A DNA stretch of 64,000 bases, taken from Oxyruncus cristatus. Lineage: Eukaryota; Chordata; Aves; Passeriformes; Cotingidae. The stretch is from contig VXAY01002814.1 of assembly GCA_013399855.1 (NCBI GenBank), forward strand, positions 969,568 through 1,033,567, read 5' to 3'. The notes beneath the pieces were generated by a model. That model saw only the letters and a program-made list of their open reading frames with translations, did not search any database and had not been told where the DNA came from. A program made the translations under genes and the position numbers. Shown here one piece after another: positions 25,901 to 38,404 of the stretch. The number at the start of each line of letters is the position of its first letter. The first letter of the stretch is position 1.

Positions 25901-28185
25901 TGAAAAGCGGCCTGGTGCAGATGTAGATTTGTGATGGTCAAATCCCACACAGCTCCTGGTTAAGGGCTAATGTCATTTCACTTACTGGCTTGTTCTTTAC
26001 ATGACATACATTTCACTCAGAATGTCTATAAAAGAAGAATGGCCCCCTCTGAAGATATACAATGTGCCAGGAAAAGAATTTCCTGAGCTATTATGCAGGC
26101 TGAACCACTTTTCCATAAAGCAGAACCATCTATGTGGGAGTTTGCTTTGAACTCTGCCACTACTCTGTAGTTCCTCAAAGCTCTGATCAGATCAGATCTG
26201 CTGAGTGGTAAATACTTCTTAATTCCCCTTGCTGGTGAACACATTCTAACAAGAGCACCAGCATTTTCTGTGTTGAGCTAAATAATTCAATTTTACACAA
26301 TAAAATTAGTACAAATGGCTAGTATCAAATTATCTTATAAAAGTCCACTGAGAAAAGTAATTCTTTAAAGAAGAATATTTCAGTTTTTGAAGAAAGCAAC
26401 TAGAGCTGTGCAAAGATTCTGTTTCACAGGGAATTTCAGAATTTGGTGTTCTTTGTATTTGGAATAAAAATTCCCAAATATGTTAAAATTCATCATGTAG
26501 CAAATTCCAAAAAATTGCAATCTGGAAAACCAAAAAGTTACTTTGATAATTTCCAAAGGTCTTCACAGTGTGTGAAGAACTCTTGAACTCCTAATGTGCT
26601 GGTACAGCCAAGACTTCCAGGCCCCTGACCACTTTTCATTACATAGATTAGACTGAAGTGCAGCTAACTCCCTGCACACCTTAGGAATTCCAAGTGAACA
26701 TCAGTGCTTCCAAGCCAGCCTGACTGACCTCTAGTGACTTGACTCCCTGTTGGTCTTGAACAAAGGTTGCTGAAGAGCAAGGCCCTGATATTCTAGTGAC
26801 CCAGCAGGTTCCACTAGACTGCCAGAAAGTCAGGAGGGGAGATGGAAAGGAAAGCAAAGCTGTTTTGGTTGTTTTTGAGATTGAATCATCTCTGCTAATT
26901 TTTTTCATGCTTTCAGAATTATCTTTTTAATCCTCTCCTTAACCACACAAAAGGCAGCATCTAGGTGATGGCCACATAAAGAAAAAAGCGCTAAAGTGTA
27001 GTGGGATCAGATACACTTTAAATAAACCATACTGCTCTTGGATGTGGAAATATACTACCAAGACCAAAGTTTCTTGGGAACAGAAATCTTGGTTTCTTAT
27101 TTGCCTCACATGCTGGTATGAAGCAGTTAAAATAATAATGTTCACAAAAGAATGACTTTGCAGATGTTGCATTTGCAGCAGCAATGTGGGCCATGCCAGG
27201 AAGAATTAGAATAACCTGGACTATGTGCTTCAGTCTAATAACATGCCATGCACAACACAAAATCCTGTGTCTCTGGTGAGGGTGTTATTTTGTCAGTGAA
27301 GTTTCTCTACCCAAAGATCTGTGTCAGAACATTCTTAAACCTATACCTAATTTTTAAAGTTCAGTCCTTCACAATGCAGGCACCAAACCCAGGACTACAA
27401 TACAGAAGTGCACTATAATGTATAAGAATGCACGTTGGGAAATTACTCCCAGTCTGGCTGCCACACTGATATCAATGCAGCAAAAAGTGTATGGTAGAAC
27501 TGAAGGTTTTGTGCTAGAGAACAGATAAGTGACATGGATTGAAATTATGGTAAATTTAAATTGATGGCCTAATTAGTATTATCTCTTTTTGTATTCTCTG
27601 TAAGAAATATTATCCAGGAGGAATTCATTTTGCATTAATGTTGATATAAAGTGTAATTCTGTAGCATTTTCATTGTAATCTGGCATTAATTAATGCATCA
27701 TTATTCCAAAGTGTTAATTAAATTATTACAGAAAGGGACATCTGACCCAGTTCAGAAAGAAAGAAAAAAAGTATTGTGCATGAGAATTAGACTTTCAGAG
27801 GTCTGAAATGGTGCAGGACTTCCCAAAACACTGGTAGAAGCACAAAACCAAGCAGAAATATAGGCATGATATATGGCTCATAAACCACAATATGACATCA
27901 ACATTTGCTCCCTTGTGATGGAGTCTGATGACAGCGTCAGAGCCTCAAAGCCAGGCAGTCATCAGAAATCTGAAATGGGTCATTTCTAACAGGGTAGATT
28001 AAATAAACTGGACAGCGACTATCAAAAATTACTCACAAGGAATTCAGGGAATTGGACAGGGGTATGAAGGTATGCACAACTTCTGCAGGCTCTACCACAT
28101 CATCTGCTATTGGGCAGGAATATCATCACCATGTAGTCACTGGGAGTGTCAGGGCAGTATTGGGAGTAATTGCAAACAATCCTGC
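22943..28185. other. Unannotated A+T-rich DNA
   Basis: No supportable gene. Composition returns to A+T-rich with no long repeats I recognise. The part at 27580-27735 has many TTAATTA/TAATG cores and may be a conserved noncoding element. Open frames are short and on both strands. Confidence 0.55.
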
Positions 28186-28260
28186 AGTGTTGATTGTCTT
28201 GACCTTCTCCCTGCAGTCCTAAGTGTTGATTGTCTTGACCTTCTCCCTGCAGTCCTAAGT
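28186..28260. repeat. Perfect 36-bp tandem duplication
   Basis: A 36-base unit beginning AGTGTTGATTGTCTTGACC is present twice in direct tandem (28186-28221 and 28222-28257), apparently without a mismatch, and the next bases repeat the start of the unit. Because 36 is a multiple of three, the open frame at 28072-28551 carries a 12-residue repeat, but that frame shows no other protein-like feature. Perfect identity implies a recent event or ongoing length variation. Confidence 0.93.
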
Positions 28261-28374
28261 GGCTTCACTGAAATCTCAAATCGGCATTTCAGTTGTTCTT
28301 GTCACTGTCAGCTGGGTGGTGGCTGTTTTCACATGCAGGGAGGAGAAAACTCAATCCCTTATCAAAGACTGTAT

Positions 28375-28412
28375 GGTCTGATCCAGTGCCCAGTGAAAGC
28401 TACAGAAGTCGA
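28375..28412. repeat. Possible ancient amniote repeat fragment
   Basis: 'tatggtctgatccagtgccc' followed by 'agtgaaagct' resembles the end of an old dispersed reptile/bird element ('ggtctgatccaaagcccactgaag'-like). The match is short. Confidence 0.3.
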
Positions 28413-28984
28413 AGCTCCGACTTACAGAGAATTGGCATTTAGGCCTGTGCCTGAGAGTTGCACAGGTAGACCTCCGAGGGAATGCCACTGGCAGCAAGTG
28501 GGGCTCTCTGCAAGAGGCCACACAAGTTCTGTGGAATTGGGGTCTCTGTGAATTATTAAACTTGATTAATAATTCAAGAAAACATTCGTCTAGAGCATGA
28601 AGCAAATTCTATGCGATGTGACCTACCTGGCAGCTATATACCAGAGCCAGAGTTGTGTAAGATACTTCTACGATGTGGCTTCCCCAAGATTCAGCATCTA
28701 CACTATTCAACAACTCTGCCTGTTTCAACAATTAGCACTTTCTTTTGTTACATTTGGGCTTGCATTGAAAGATCCTTAAAATGTGAAAGTTAAATGAGGC
28801 TCTTATAAAGAAGTGGTTTGGGTGCAGTATATTAAAGGAAAACTTCAAAGGAGCTCAAGATACCTTTCAAGCTAAGGTACAAAAATTTAAACAAGAACAA
28901 AAGCCTCTCTTGTATTTTGAAGCATTAATTGTTCCACTTCTGTTGATGTAAAGTGAAAGGAGAAGCTTTTAGTTAAAAGCGCGG

Positions 28985-29155
28985 AGTATCAACCAACATG
29001 GAATGTTCCAAAGTCTCATGGAATAATTTTAGCTTTGATATAATGGCACAGGTGAATCTCAAATTATAATGCTTTCTGTAACATATGCAATAATAGCTGA
29101 ATCCATTAGACAAACATTAGTGCTTGAAGAGATTATTGGCATAAATCAGTTTCAC
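28985..29155. promoter_or_regulatory. Candidate enhancer-like noncoding element
   Basis: The segment packs several binding-site-like words into about 170 bases: CATGGAATGTTCC (TEAD-like GGAATG overlapping a GAAnnTTC inverted pair), a second CATGGAAT, CTTTGAT (TCF/LEF-like), CACAGGTG (E-box) and several ATTA cores. I recognise no repeat in it. Such motifs are common by chance, so this rests on clustering and texture only. Confidence 0.22.
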
Positions 29156-29275
29156 TTTTATATTTATAAGATATTTCATATTTATAAGGTATTTCATAAC
29201 TTTTTGAGTGGTGTTTGTCACATAACTTTGTGAGTGTTGTTTGATATTTCTTAGCTTTGTGAGTGAAATTTTATA
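29156..29275. repeat. Imperfect local tandem repeats
   Basis: Two adjacent copies of TATTTATAAGATATTTCA/TATTTATAAGGTATTTCA are followed by two or three diverged copies of an 'ataacttt(t/g)tgagtg(g/t)tgtttg' unit. This looks like nested slippage duplications in A+T-rich DNA. Confidence 0.75.
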
Positions 29276-30608
29276 TATCATTATAGCCTGGTTTTAAAAG
29301 GATAAAAGATTCGACATTGCACTGTTTACTCTTCTGTCCATCTGTCAGTTCCTCTCCTTTAAGAAGGGGGCAAAATTGTAGAAACTTTAAGGTTACAAAG
29401 TCTGCCATAAGTTTCATGAAAACTGGCACCCGGGTAGTAAAGAAAGGGACAAATTGGTGCTTTCATGGAAGAAAGGTTTCAACTGAGAATTTAAAAGTTC
29501 TGTGGACTATTGGCCTCTCAGGTGGCCAGTCTGGGAGGAGTTCAGTGCCAACCACAATACATTAGCTTGCCCACGTGCAATTAGTCAAGGTTACTGAGGG
29601 GGGATTTATGAGACAGACGAAGTAATTATAAGTCTCACGTGTAAACACATCATGGAATACACTCAGAGGAACAGTGACTTTTTTCGCTGCAGAGGTAAGT
29701 GGGATACAACATGCAAAAACCATCACATTTATTGGTGTTGCTGTTTGTGAACAACTGTTGTGGTATAATTTGAGCACACCTGTAGACATGCTCAGTAGAA
29801 AAAAATACATGATATGTACTGAGATGCCTGATACTTTCTGCATTATCAATAAAATACATATAAACTAGTAATTTTAATCTATAGTGCCTTTAACTCTGGT
29901 CCATATAAGACAACTGTGACAGAAAAAAAAGAATATCTTTTTCTTGATAGTTTTGCTTTGCATCATGACAAGAGTATTCTTTCTTCAGACAGTATTTAGG
30001 CCAGCAGAGACACAGAACAAATAATTCATGGGTTTTCTTAAAGGTAAATGCTGATTACTCACACCAGGAAAAATGCTCCCCATTTTCAGAAACATTAATC
30101 TTTTTCAGCTTCTGTAAGTTTCAATTGGATTTGTATGCACTAAGAACGTATGAAAATAAGGTCCAGGGTCTCTCCCTCAAGACTCGTAACTAATGGTATG
30201 ATATGCATGTACACATCCATTACATGGACTGAGTGCTGTTTCAGTGCTTCTCTCTCACACCATATGGGTTGGCAGTCAGTGGAAATTATGAGAAAATGTG
30301 CCTAACAAATCCAGGAGAATAAGTTGTAACTTTTTAAAAAACAATAAATATAAATAAATACAACTAAATTCTCAATCTCTGATCTTTCCAGCTAGAAAGT
30401 ACAGACCTTCTAGTTCCTAGAATGGAGTTGCATGACTTTGGATTTTTAGATTGAGCTGATTATGCTATAGAAATTCCTCTTTGTCTGGCAACATAAAAAG
30501 GTTGTTGCTGTGCTCAAGATTACTAACTTACAGCATTATCATAAACCCTACTGCCCTGTGTGTTGTTTATTTTTACAGTAAGCACTGCTAAAAATGGAGG
30601 CTTTAGTG

Positions 30609-30635
30609 TATATACATATATATATATATATATAT
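30609..30635. repeat. (TA)n microsatellite
   Basis: A TA run of about nine and a half uninterrupted units (30617-30635), preceded by TATACA. It is the longest TA run in the window and likely polymorphic. Confidence 0.92.
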
Positions 30636-32004
30636 GAGTTATTTTACTTTTCCTGCCAGGTCAGCCAAAGCTCCAGAGATATACAAGGTTCATCTACATG
30701 TATGCAAAAAATTAATTTAAAAAGTATCTTATTACTGTCATTTTTGATGATTCTTTAACAAAGTGACAGAGTATTTTCATATTTACTGAGTACTTGCAGA
30801 TAATAACAAATTAAATGTTGATCAATCAATGTAATGATCCATTTGACCCAGAAATAATAACAAGAGAAGATATGCAGAATTTCTAATAAAATTACAATCC
30901 CAACAGAATTTGAATTCATTACTTTTGAAATACAAGGCAGACAGTTCCTTTCACTAACATGGATTTGAACTTGCAGAGGGTAAATTATCAGGGAGGCCTT
31001 TTTTGCCTTAATGCTGCAATACAATTTTATTAAGAATTACAGGGGAAAATTAATAAGCACTTCAGAGCTCAGAGGCCTGAGGTACAGCATGGCTTAGACC
31101 TTGGCACAAACCTGGGAACATGCCCTGCTTGAAGTATATATTCTTTCAGTTTAAATTTTATTGATGTTGTGGGCAAGGTTAAAAGCTCAGCCCATGTCAC
31201 AATGCCAACCTCTCAAAAACCTCAGAACCTGCCAAATGGTCTGAGTTTGTTGGTGTGCAGTGGGCATGTTCCTCCTCTGGATGTTCAGTGCTAATGAATG
31301 GGTTACTGGAAATGCACATTCCAGTGCTGCGCTCCTAGCATTCTAATATAGTGATTTCCTTTCACAAGGAGTTAGGAATTGCCATGTTTCTCTGTATGGT
31401 GAACAGATACAAAATCATCAAGCAGCAGAGTCCCAGTACACAAAAGAATAATCTTTGTTTCAGGTCAAGCTCAGTGCATTGAATTTACTTCCCAAGTACT
31501 CACAGTTGTAGCTCAGAGATGAAGCTGTCTTTTTCATCTCTTTCCAGTCTCATTTTTTTCTAACTTGAACTCACAAATTTTCTAGCTCCTACAATGAAAC
31601 TTTTAGACTGAGCTGGTAATGTTACAGAAATGCCCGATTATCAACCATGTTAATCCCAGCAGGGTGTGCCAGGTTTATCTTCTGTCATAGAACAGTGTAA
31701 AGCAATAGACAGATCCTGGAGCTAAATTTAAATGAGTTCTCTTACATTCTGGATGGAATCCAGCCCTGTAAGTATACAGCCCCATGCTGCTGTAGCTATA
31801 TTGCTTTCTCCAGCACAGTGCAGTGTAGATGTGCCCATCCATTTCGTCTGTGACCATCATGATATCATGATGTTAGGGTGGAGAAATGGAATTAGCTACA
31901 GGAATATCACAGCAGAAAAAAAAAAAGGGTTCTAGAAATATAAGAATACTCCAGACACAGCTACGCTTAGTTTCAGGAGACTGAACAGCTCAAATTAGGT
32001 TTCC

Positions 32005-33162
32005 TTGCTTCGGTCTTTTTTCTCTCCCCCACTTTGTTCTATTGGGGAGCAGATGCTCAGCAGAGGATTATCTTCTAATGCCTTTCAAATTCTTAATTTG
32101 AAAGTGCCTCCTTGCAATCCTGGCCAAACTCTCATCTTCTCATCAAGTAGTTCCCTGGTTCTGATTAGAGAAAGTAAATATTCAACAACTATGAGGCCTG
32201 TTACTGAGATCGTCAAAACCTGTGAACTGATGCTGTTCTTCAGATCTAAGGCCAGAACAGCTGATTTAACTCTGAACCACCCCTTCAGAAGCCATACAAG
32301 AACTACAGAGATACATATGCAACGTTTATAAACATAACATAGACAGCAACCAGACTCCTAAGAAAACATCAAAAAGATCAGTCAACAGATCTGGCAGAAT
32401 CTGGTAAATTTGCTTTAGAAGATTGCTCAGGAAGATCTCCCTTTCAAAGGCAGTTTTCTGCTTCTATGCAAGAGAATTTGAATACTTCCACAAGGCATAA
32501 CCAGAACAAAACTGCAAACAAGTCGTTATCTAAACCAAGACTGTTTATTCTGCTCAACGGGAAGCCAAGGATGAGTATGCAGGATTTAGGATTTCTCCTC
32601 TACAGTACATCCAGGGGGGTTTTCTCCCTCACCATTCACCATACTCTTGCAAACGTTCAGGAGTATAAAACCTGTCTTTTTGTCTGCTCTTCTTTATTTT
32701 GTCCTAGTTCTGTTCAAAAAAAATGGCAACCGTTCCTTTTGGCCTCAGTGAATTATATGCCCAAGTGAGGTGATGGGAATACAAACACACGTTGATGAAT
32801 ACATGAGTATTACTGGTGTGGATGTGGGTGCAGGAGATGGCAAATGTACTACAGAAGAGCAGCTGCCAGAGGTAAGCATACAAAATGTGGCTCCTACACA
32901 AAAGAATGAGATTTTCAGAGAATCTGGTGGAAAATCCGACAAGTACATTTTGTTGCTGCTAAAAGAATTTATTTCTGCTGAAACCTATAACTCCTGGGTT
33001 AATAAAGTGAACTTTGATGGGACTAGAGGGAAATATGGGCTTCCCAGGGAAGTTAGGACAAACTTAGATGCATTTCTAGAACACAGATTTATGGAAGTGA
33101 TTGAAGCTGATAAGATCAAAACCCAAGTTAACACTTTCCTTTGCTTTCCTATCACACACTAA
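32005..33162 (+). pseudogene. Possible decayed gene or retrocopy, chain of same-strand frames
   Basis: Successive long open stretches on the plus strand overlap end to end while changing phase: 32005-32331, a stretch around 32282-32404, 32343-32768 (open though lacking an early ATG) and 32752-33162. The switches would correspond to small insertions or deletions in an older reading frame. The last frame (ATG at 32773, TAA ending 33162) encodes about 129 residues. Its C-terminal half (from about 32941) has the spacing of hydrophobic and charged residues I associate with BEN domains: an amphipathic LLLLKEF-type helix, a GTRGKYGLP-like turn, then LDAFLEHRF and a final short helix. BEN domains bind DNA or chromatin proteins. 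The resemblance is by eye and weak. Strong splice-like signals lie inside the chain, so it could also be overlapping exons or chance. I cannot name a parent gene, and no poly(A) tail is visible after 33162. Confidence 0.28.
32672..32707 (+). promoter_or_regulatory. Strong splice-acceptor-like site
   Basis: A long pyrimidine tract (CTTCTTTATTTTGTCCTAG) ends in TAG at 32707. Paired with the donor-like CAGAG|GTAAGC at 32872, it would define a 164-base exon (32708-32871). All three frames carry a stop within that exon, so it could only be untranslated, noncoding or decayed. Confidence 0.35.
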
Positions 33163-33682
33163 ATAGATCTCTGCTACAGTTGGCCTGCTACCAATAAAAC
33201 TAATGATGCCTGTAAACAATAAATATCACAGAATCATCAAGCTCATACAATTAGTACCCATGCATGTTGTTTTGCTTTGAATTTTGAGGGATTTTACAGA
33301 ACTTGTTATTATGTTACAGACAACTGACTACGGAAATAGTCAATGGCTTGTCAAGATTGACTGCTAAATCACAAGCAAAAAAGAGAAAATTGAGGAAATC
33401 ATGGAAAAAAGACTCAGCTGGAATCTGAGTTAGTCTGATCAGGTTTGTACCTTGGTAAGGGTCTCAAGAATCAGAAAAAAAGAAGGATCTTGAAGAGATT
33501 GACTCTGCTACTGGTTCTTAAAAGTATGTATGTATCGACTATACATTTATACCATTACATGCTAAACCCAGTGCATTCTTTATCCTATTCCTTCTTGCTT
33601 ATGAGTGAGCTACCTAAATATATGCAAAAAGTAAGCATGTGTCATGCTCTTGTTAGAGGGACAGTCAATATGACTTGAGCAA

Positions 33683-33895
33683 ATGAAACCCAAGGGTCTG
33701 GCAGAGCATGTTGGAGAACACAGTCTTTTTCTGTTGGGAAAGGGAAGCTTTCTAGATGCATCCAATAGCACATCCTTTCCTGCAGGTACTGAAGGCCAGC
33801 TAAATGGCCTTTCTCTCGACACATGTACAGAGGAGGCTATTAAAAACCCCAAATACCTAAGCAGGGATGAGGCAGATATAAATCAGGTCGTATGA
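33683..33895 (+). other. Small open frame with exon-like segment
   Basis: A 70-codon ATG-started frame contains an acceptor-like TCCTTTCCTGCAG ending at 33785. The following 101 bases (33786-33886) stay open in a frame rich in acidic, polar and charged residues, ending at CAG|GTCG, a weak donor. Its proximity and strand match the gene-like chain at 32005-33162. I recognise no domain, so it may be chance. Confidence 0.2.
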
Positions 33896-34476
33896 CAGGC
33901 CACATCTGCATTTTGGTCATGTGATGGACATATTTCCTTACATTCCTTGAGGAAGGTGATAACAGCTCTAAGGAAACGAGCAGGGCATAGGCTGAATGAA
34001 TTGTTCTGATGAGAGAGATTCAGCCTAGTTTGAGGTCAAGCTAGAAAAGGCAAGTCTAGGGCTAACATGTTCTCTGCTTCTCATTAATTTAGAGCATAGG
34101 TTAGTTTATGAAACTTAGGCAGGAAGCCTAAATTTCCACTACCTCTCTGTTTCTAATTTTAACGTTGACATGCCCATCTCTAACTCTTTTCTTCCTTCAG
34201 AAGCTCCACAGCTTTCCTGATATTTTTCTCCTTTTTTTACATAGGAACTGTTCAAGCCCAAATCTAATTTATACCATTTTGTTTTTTCCCAGAGGCTACT
34301 CCAGGCTTCTTTTTCAATGTCTTTTTTTTAATATATCTTTTCTAACTCAATGCTACCTGCAGGTAGATTATTCAAATATTTGACAGTTAGACTATGGTAC
34401 ATATGGCTCTAAAACTATAAAAGGTAAATAAAATTGCTTCACTATTTGTTTATGATTAATGTATATTCATGTGCTT

Positions 34477-34516
34477 ACGTGTGTGTGTATACATGGGCAT
34501 GTGTGTGTGCATGTAA
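34477..34516. repeat. (GT)n-like alternating tract
   Basis: Two short GT runs (ACGTGTGTGTGTATAC and GCATGTGTGTGTGCATG) separated by a few bases give nearly continuous purine-pyrimidine alternation of the kind that can adopt Z-DNA. Confidence 0.75.
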
Positions 34517-37412
34517 GAACTCCCTGGTGGTACCAGATATATTAACTTTTCCAAAATATCCATTGGAAAAGATACTTTTCATCTTTCTAGTTCACCCATT
34601 CAATATAAATCAAACATCACAGACGTAATTAGCAATCTTTTAAATGTTTCAAAATGAAGTGACTAGAGTGCCTAAAAATTAACACTATGACTGAATACCA
34701 CACATTGCTATATTTCCTGAGGATTTGCTTTTCAAGGATCTTGCCAGAAATTTGAACAATTTGCAAAATTAATAAAATGTTTCAGATATTATGGAATTAC
34801 CACATTTTAGACTGCATCTGTAACTAAACTATTTTAGGTTAACTTGCAAAGTCTTTTTAAGGAAATACTTTCAGTTATCAATTAAATTCTGATTAAGGAA
34901 AGAATCTCCTGGCTTTCATGGGTAAAAATCTTTGTCTAACCAATGTGCATTTTTAGTCTCGGAGTTACTTTAGTCTATGAAAATTTCACATTTCCAAAAC
35001 AAAGCACTGGACATTTGTAGAATCAATTCAAGACTGCCTTTTTGTAATTCAGTATTTACTATGCGCTGTTAATAAATAATTTATAATTATTTTTGTTTTC
35101 CAATATGTGTATTACAACCCTCTATGGATCTATTAATAGTTTCGTATTCTTAGCTCTGAGCTAAAACAGGACATATAACTTTATTATACATGAGGATTGG
35201 CTTTCCCAAAGACCTACCTGCTTTGCAAGTTTTACTGGAATAGGTTTTAAAAAACTATAAACCAGGGAGATATAATATTTTAAAATTAAATCATCACACC
35301 TACTTATTTCTAAGATACTCACTGTGAGCGCTACTGAAAAACGTGCATGCTTCTCTCCCGAAGAAATCTTGCCTGGCCCAAAAACCATAACTCATTTTTC
35401 ACCCAGGCCCTAATTTAAAGGTTTTCTTTTCTTCTAAACAACATGTTTACATAGCAAATTGAAAGAACCTTCAAATTTAGAAGAATTCTTTCCCCCTCCT
35501 GCCCCCAATACTTATTTGGAAAAAAACCCATGATTTACAAAAACCTGTTTATCTATTATTTGTTTTACTGGTAGTACTCATGTGTGTTACTCTGATGACA
35601 TACAAGATACACAGAGCAAACCTCCGTCTTCCCCTCTGACTCCTCAGTTCTTAATTTCACAAAAAAATGGAAGATGAGCATCTGAATTTCACAGGCTGGT
35701 TAGACTGTATTCACTCAAAGCACTTTTTAACAAACTTCACTGAACATTTAATTGAATCAAGCATACTGTGCCCTAAGTCAAGAATACATAGAATTCATTT
35801 TGTAAACCGTCTGTATAAATAAATGCCAACTGGAACTATTTGAATTTCATGTCTGAGCTAAATCTTAAATATTTAGAACCACAATATGCGAGTGACACAG
35901 TAGGATCTTGTTTATTGAGATACACAGTAGAACCTAAGGAACTGATATTACAGTGGAAAGTAATCTAAATTGCTTTCACAGAATTTCTGCTACTTTCAAG
36001 TAATAAAAACGTTACACTCTACACTCTAAATAAAATCTTAGTTGCTATCGACAGTTTGTATGAGATTCAGTCAGAACTACCAAGCTGTGAAAATAAGGCC
36101 CAACTTCTGTTGTTTTTGTTGATACATTTGGCATCCAATCATGAAAAACAATGTCCATGTCACTAAAATGGCCTCCAGGCATTCAGTATATCTACATCGA
36201 GGTTAAACATCTATGTGAAGATGTGACAGCACACCTTATAAAAGATATTATTGAGTAATATAGACTTTCTGTAATAACCAAACAGTAAAGAATATAGCTT
36301 TTTAAAGGTCTCCCCATGGCTGATCTCATGACTCAAAGATGAGAGACTGTGCTGCAAGCTAAGTAATAAAATCTGGTGGATACTGTGGGCTAGCTTGTGA
36401 CAAATCATATCAAAGTATTATTAAAGAAGGAACTTGAGACCCAAGACTATTATTGATTCTTGACAGAATTTCTTATAAATAAATGTTGCAATCTGATCCT
36501 GGACTCCCAAGGCCCTGGTAGAATTCTGACTATGATAGGGCAGGTTGCAAAACAGTAACATTATTATTAGGGAAAGTTGAAAGAAGCATATTCAGTGTCA
36601 AACAGGTAGCATGGTCTAAAAAGACCAGTAAGTAACTGTTTTTCACAGGCCTCACACATCTACAGCTGCAGATTACTGTTTAAAATGGCAAAACGATTTC
36701 CTAGCTTGTAACAAGGCTGTGAACTGTTAGTGGAATGAGTCTGTGACCCTTTCCAGCACTAAGGACACACCTCCATTAGTGTCCATATTCCTGCACTGAA
36801 GAGGCTGATACAGTCAACTGAAATGACAGGGTGATAAATATAAAACCACTATCATCAATAAGACTGGAATGTAAAAGCACTTAGTTTCAGCCTAAGTAAC
36901 TCACAGAAAGTTTGGTTTCAAGAACCAATGTATCATCCATCACTACTCTACCTTCTGTTGACAAAGTAATTGTAAGATATCTAGAATGGAGGTTCAATAT
37001 GAACTGACAGTTTTGAAAGGAGGAATTGTGTGCTGCACTTACTCATTAAATGTATTTTCCTCCACTAAAGATGTTTCCTTTTTTAGTTTATGTATGAATA
37101 ACTTTAGTTAAAGTTCCCTTGACACACTGACTTTGCTTTGAATAGCACCTATGTTCATTAACATAAAACCTGAAAGAAAATAATTTTAATGCAGCTTTTT
37201 TAACACTTCAAAAGCCTTTAACAAATTGATCGAGCACAATTATGTATTCTAAAGGGAATTGTAAAGAGATCACACAAGGTTGAAAAGTTCTGGTTAATAA
37301 AAACGAAAAAAACCTAAGTGAAAACAGGCACTCTGTGTGGAACTTTGACGCACAGTGGAAGAAAGTAATAAAATTATATATAAAAAAACCCCCTTACCAT
37401 CTCCCTATTTTA

Positions 37413-37427
37413 ACACACACACACAAT
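37413..37427. repeat. (AC)n microsatellite, short
   Basis: About seven AC units. Confidence 0.75.
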
Positions 37428-38370
37428 TATTGTCTCTATTATTTAGTGCATGCTCGCTCAATAATGTAAAAAGAAAGGTGTAGAGGTCAAGATAGTCGAA
37501 AATAGAGAGACCCTAAATTACCCATCCACTTACTACCGCGACTAGTGAAGGCAAACCTGAACTACTTAGCAAGGATATCATATCAGTTTATAAATATGGC
37601 TGCCTGCCTTGGGTAGGAATAGATCTCATTATCACGGCATTCTTCTTTTAGCTAATGGTATATTATTATTGGCATTATTTTAAAAGACTGTATGATAACA
37701 GCATTCTTACAAAAACCTTATAAACCAAAAAAACAACCCATTGCAGCTAAATGGATCAGCTGACATTGAATGAGCCATTACCAAATGGGTAATAGATTCC
37801 CATCTGCAGAAAGCACTGTTTTTCCCCTTATATTTATGGATGTAAATTTATATCTGAATATTTTAAAATAATATTTTAGATGGTGCTTTTCTCTTTACAG
37901 AGTATTGAAATGCAGCCACATTGGCTATACTCAACAAAAAGAAGCAGAATAAAACCAGCAATAGATGGAAAGTACAGGCCCTATGCCTTCAAGCTCTGAA
38001 GTCCATCACTTTATTCCATACTGAACAGTCATGCAACCACAGATATTCCTTGTTTGCATAAAGTATTTTCTCAGAATGGCAGAAGTTCTCTTCAGCAAGA
38101 TCCTAAATGAAGGCCTTCCTTTGCACACCCTTTCTGTCCACTACCCTGTCAGCAATGCTGAGAACAGACATAAAATTGCACAGACTGAGAACTGGCTGCG
38201 TGGGGAAACAAACTGTGAGGAGAGGAAGGAAAAAAAAAGGCTGCAACTAGACTTCAGCAACTACAGGTTGCATGAATCTAAAACCTGTTCTCTCCAGTGA
38301 GCCTCTCTGTGCTACTGAGAAGATTTTACAGATGGATCACTGAGGGATTTGTGGTAGTATGAGACAGAGA

Positions 38371-38404
38371 GATGAGGAATGCCTTTTGATGAGGAATGTC
38401 CTTA
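38371..38404. repeat. 17-bp tandem duplication
   Basis: GATGAGGAATGCCTTTT is followed directly by GATGAGGAATGTCCTTA, with a few differences. A small slippage duplication. Confidence 0.75.

Larger units (their letters stand above)
28261..32004. other. Unannotated A+T-rich DNA
   Basis: No supportable gene. It contains an enhancer-like block (28985-29155), imperfect short tandem repeats (29156-29275) and a TA microsatellite (30609-30635). Remaining open frames are short, overlapping and unrecognised. Confidence 0.55.
33896..38370. other. Unannotated A+T-rich DNA
   Basis: No supportable gene. There is an alternating purine-pyrimidine GT/CA stretch at 34477-34516 and a CA run at 37413-37427. The region 37030-37270 has ATTA-rich noncoding texture without recognisable repeats. 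Confidence 0.55.

Noticed and set aside
28186..28260. Direct repeats as a possible CRISPR array
   Set aside because: The copies are directly tandem without spacers, and the DNA is clearly vertebrate.
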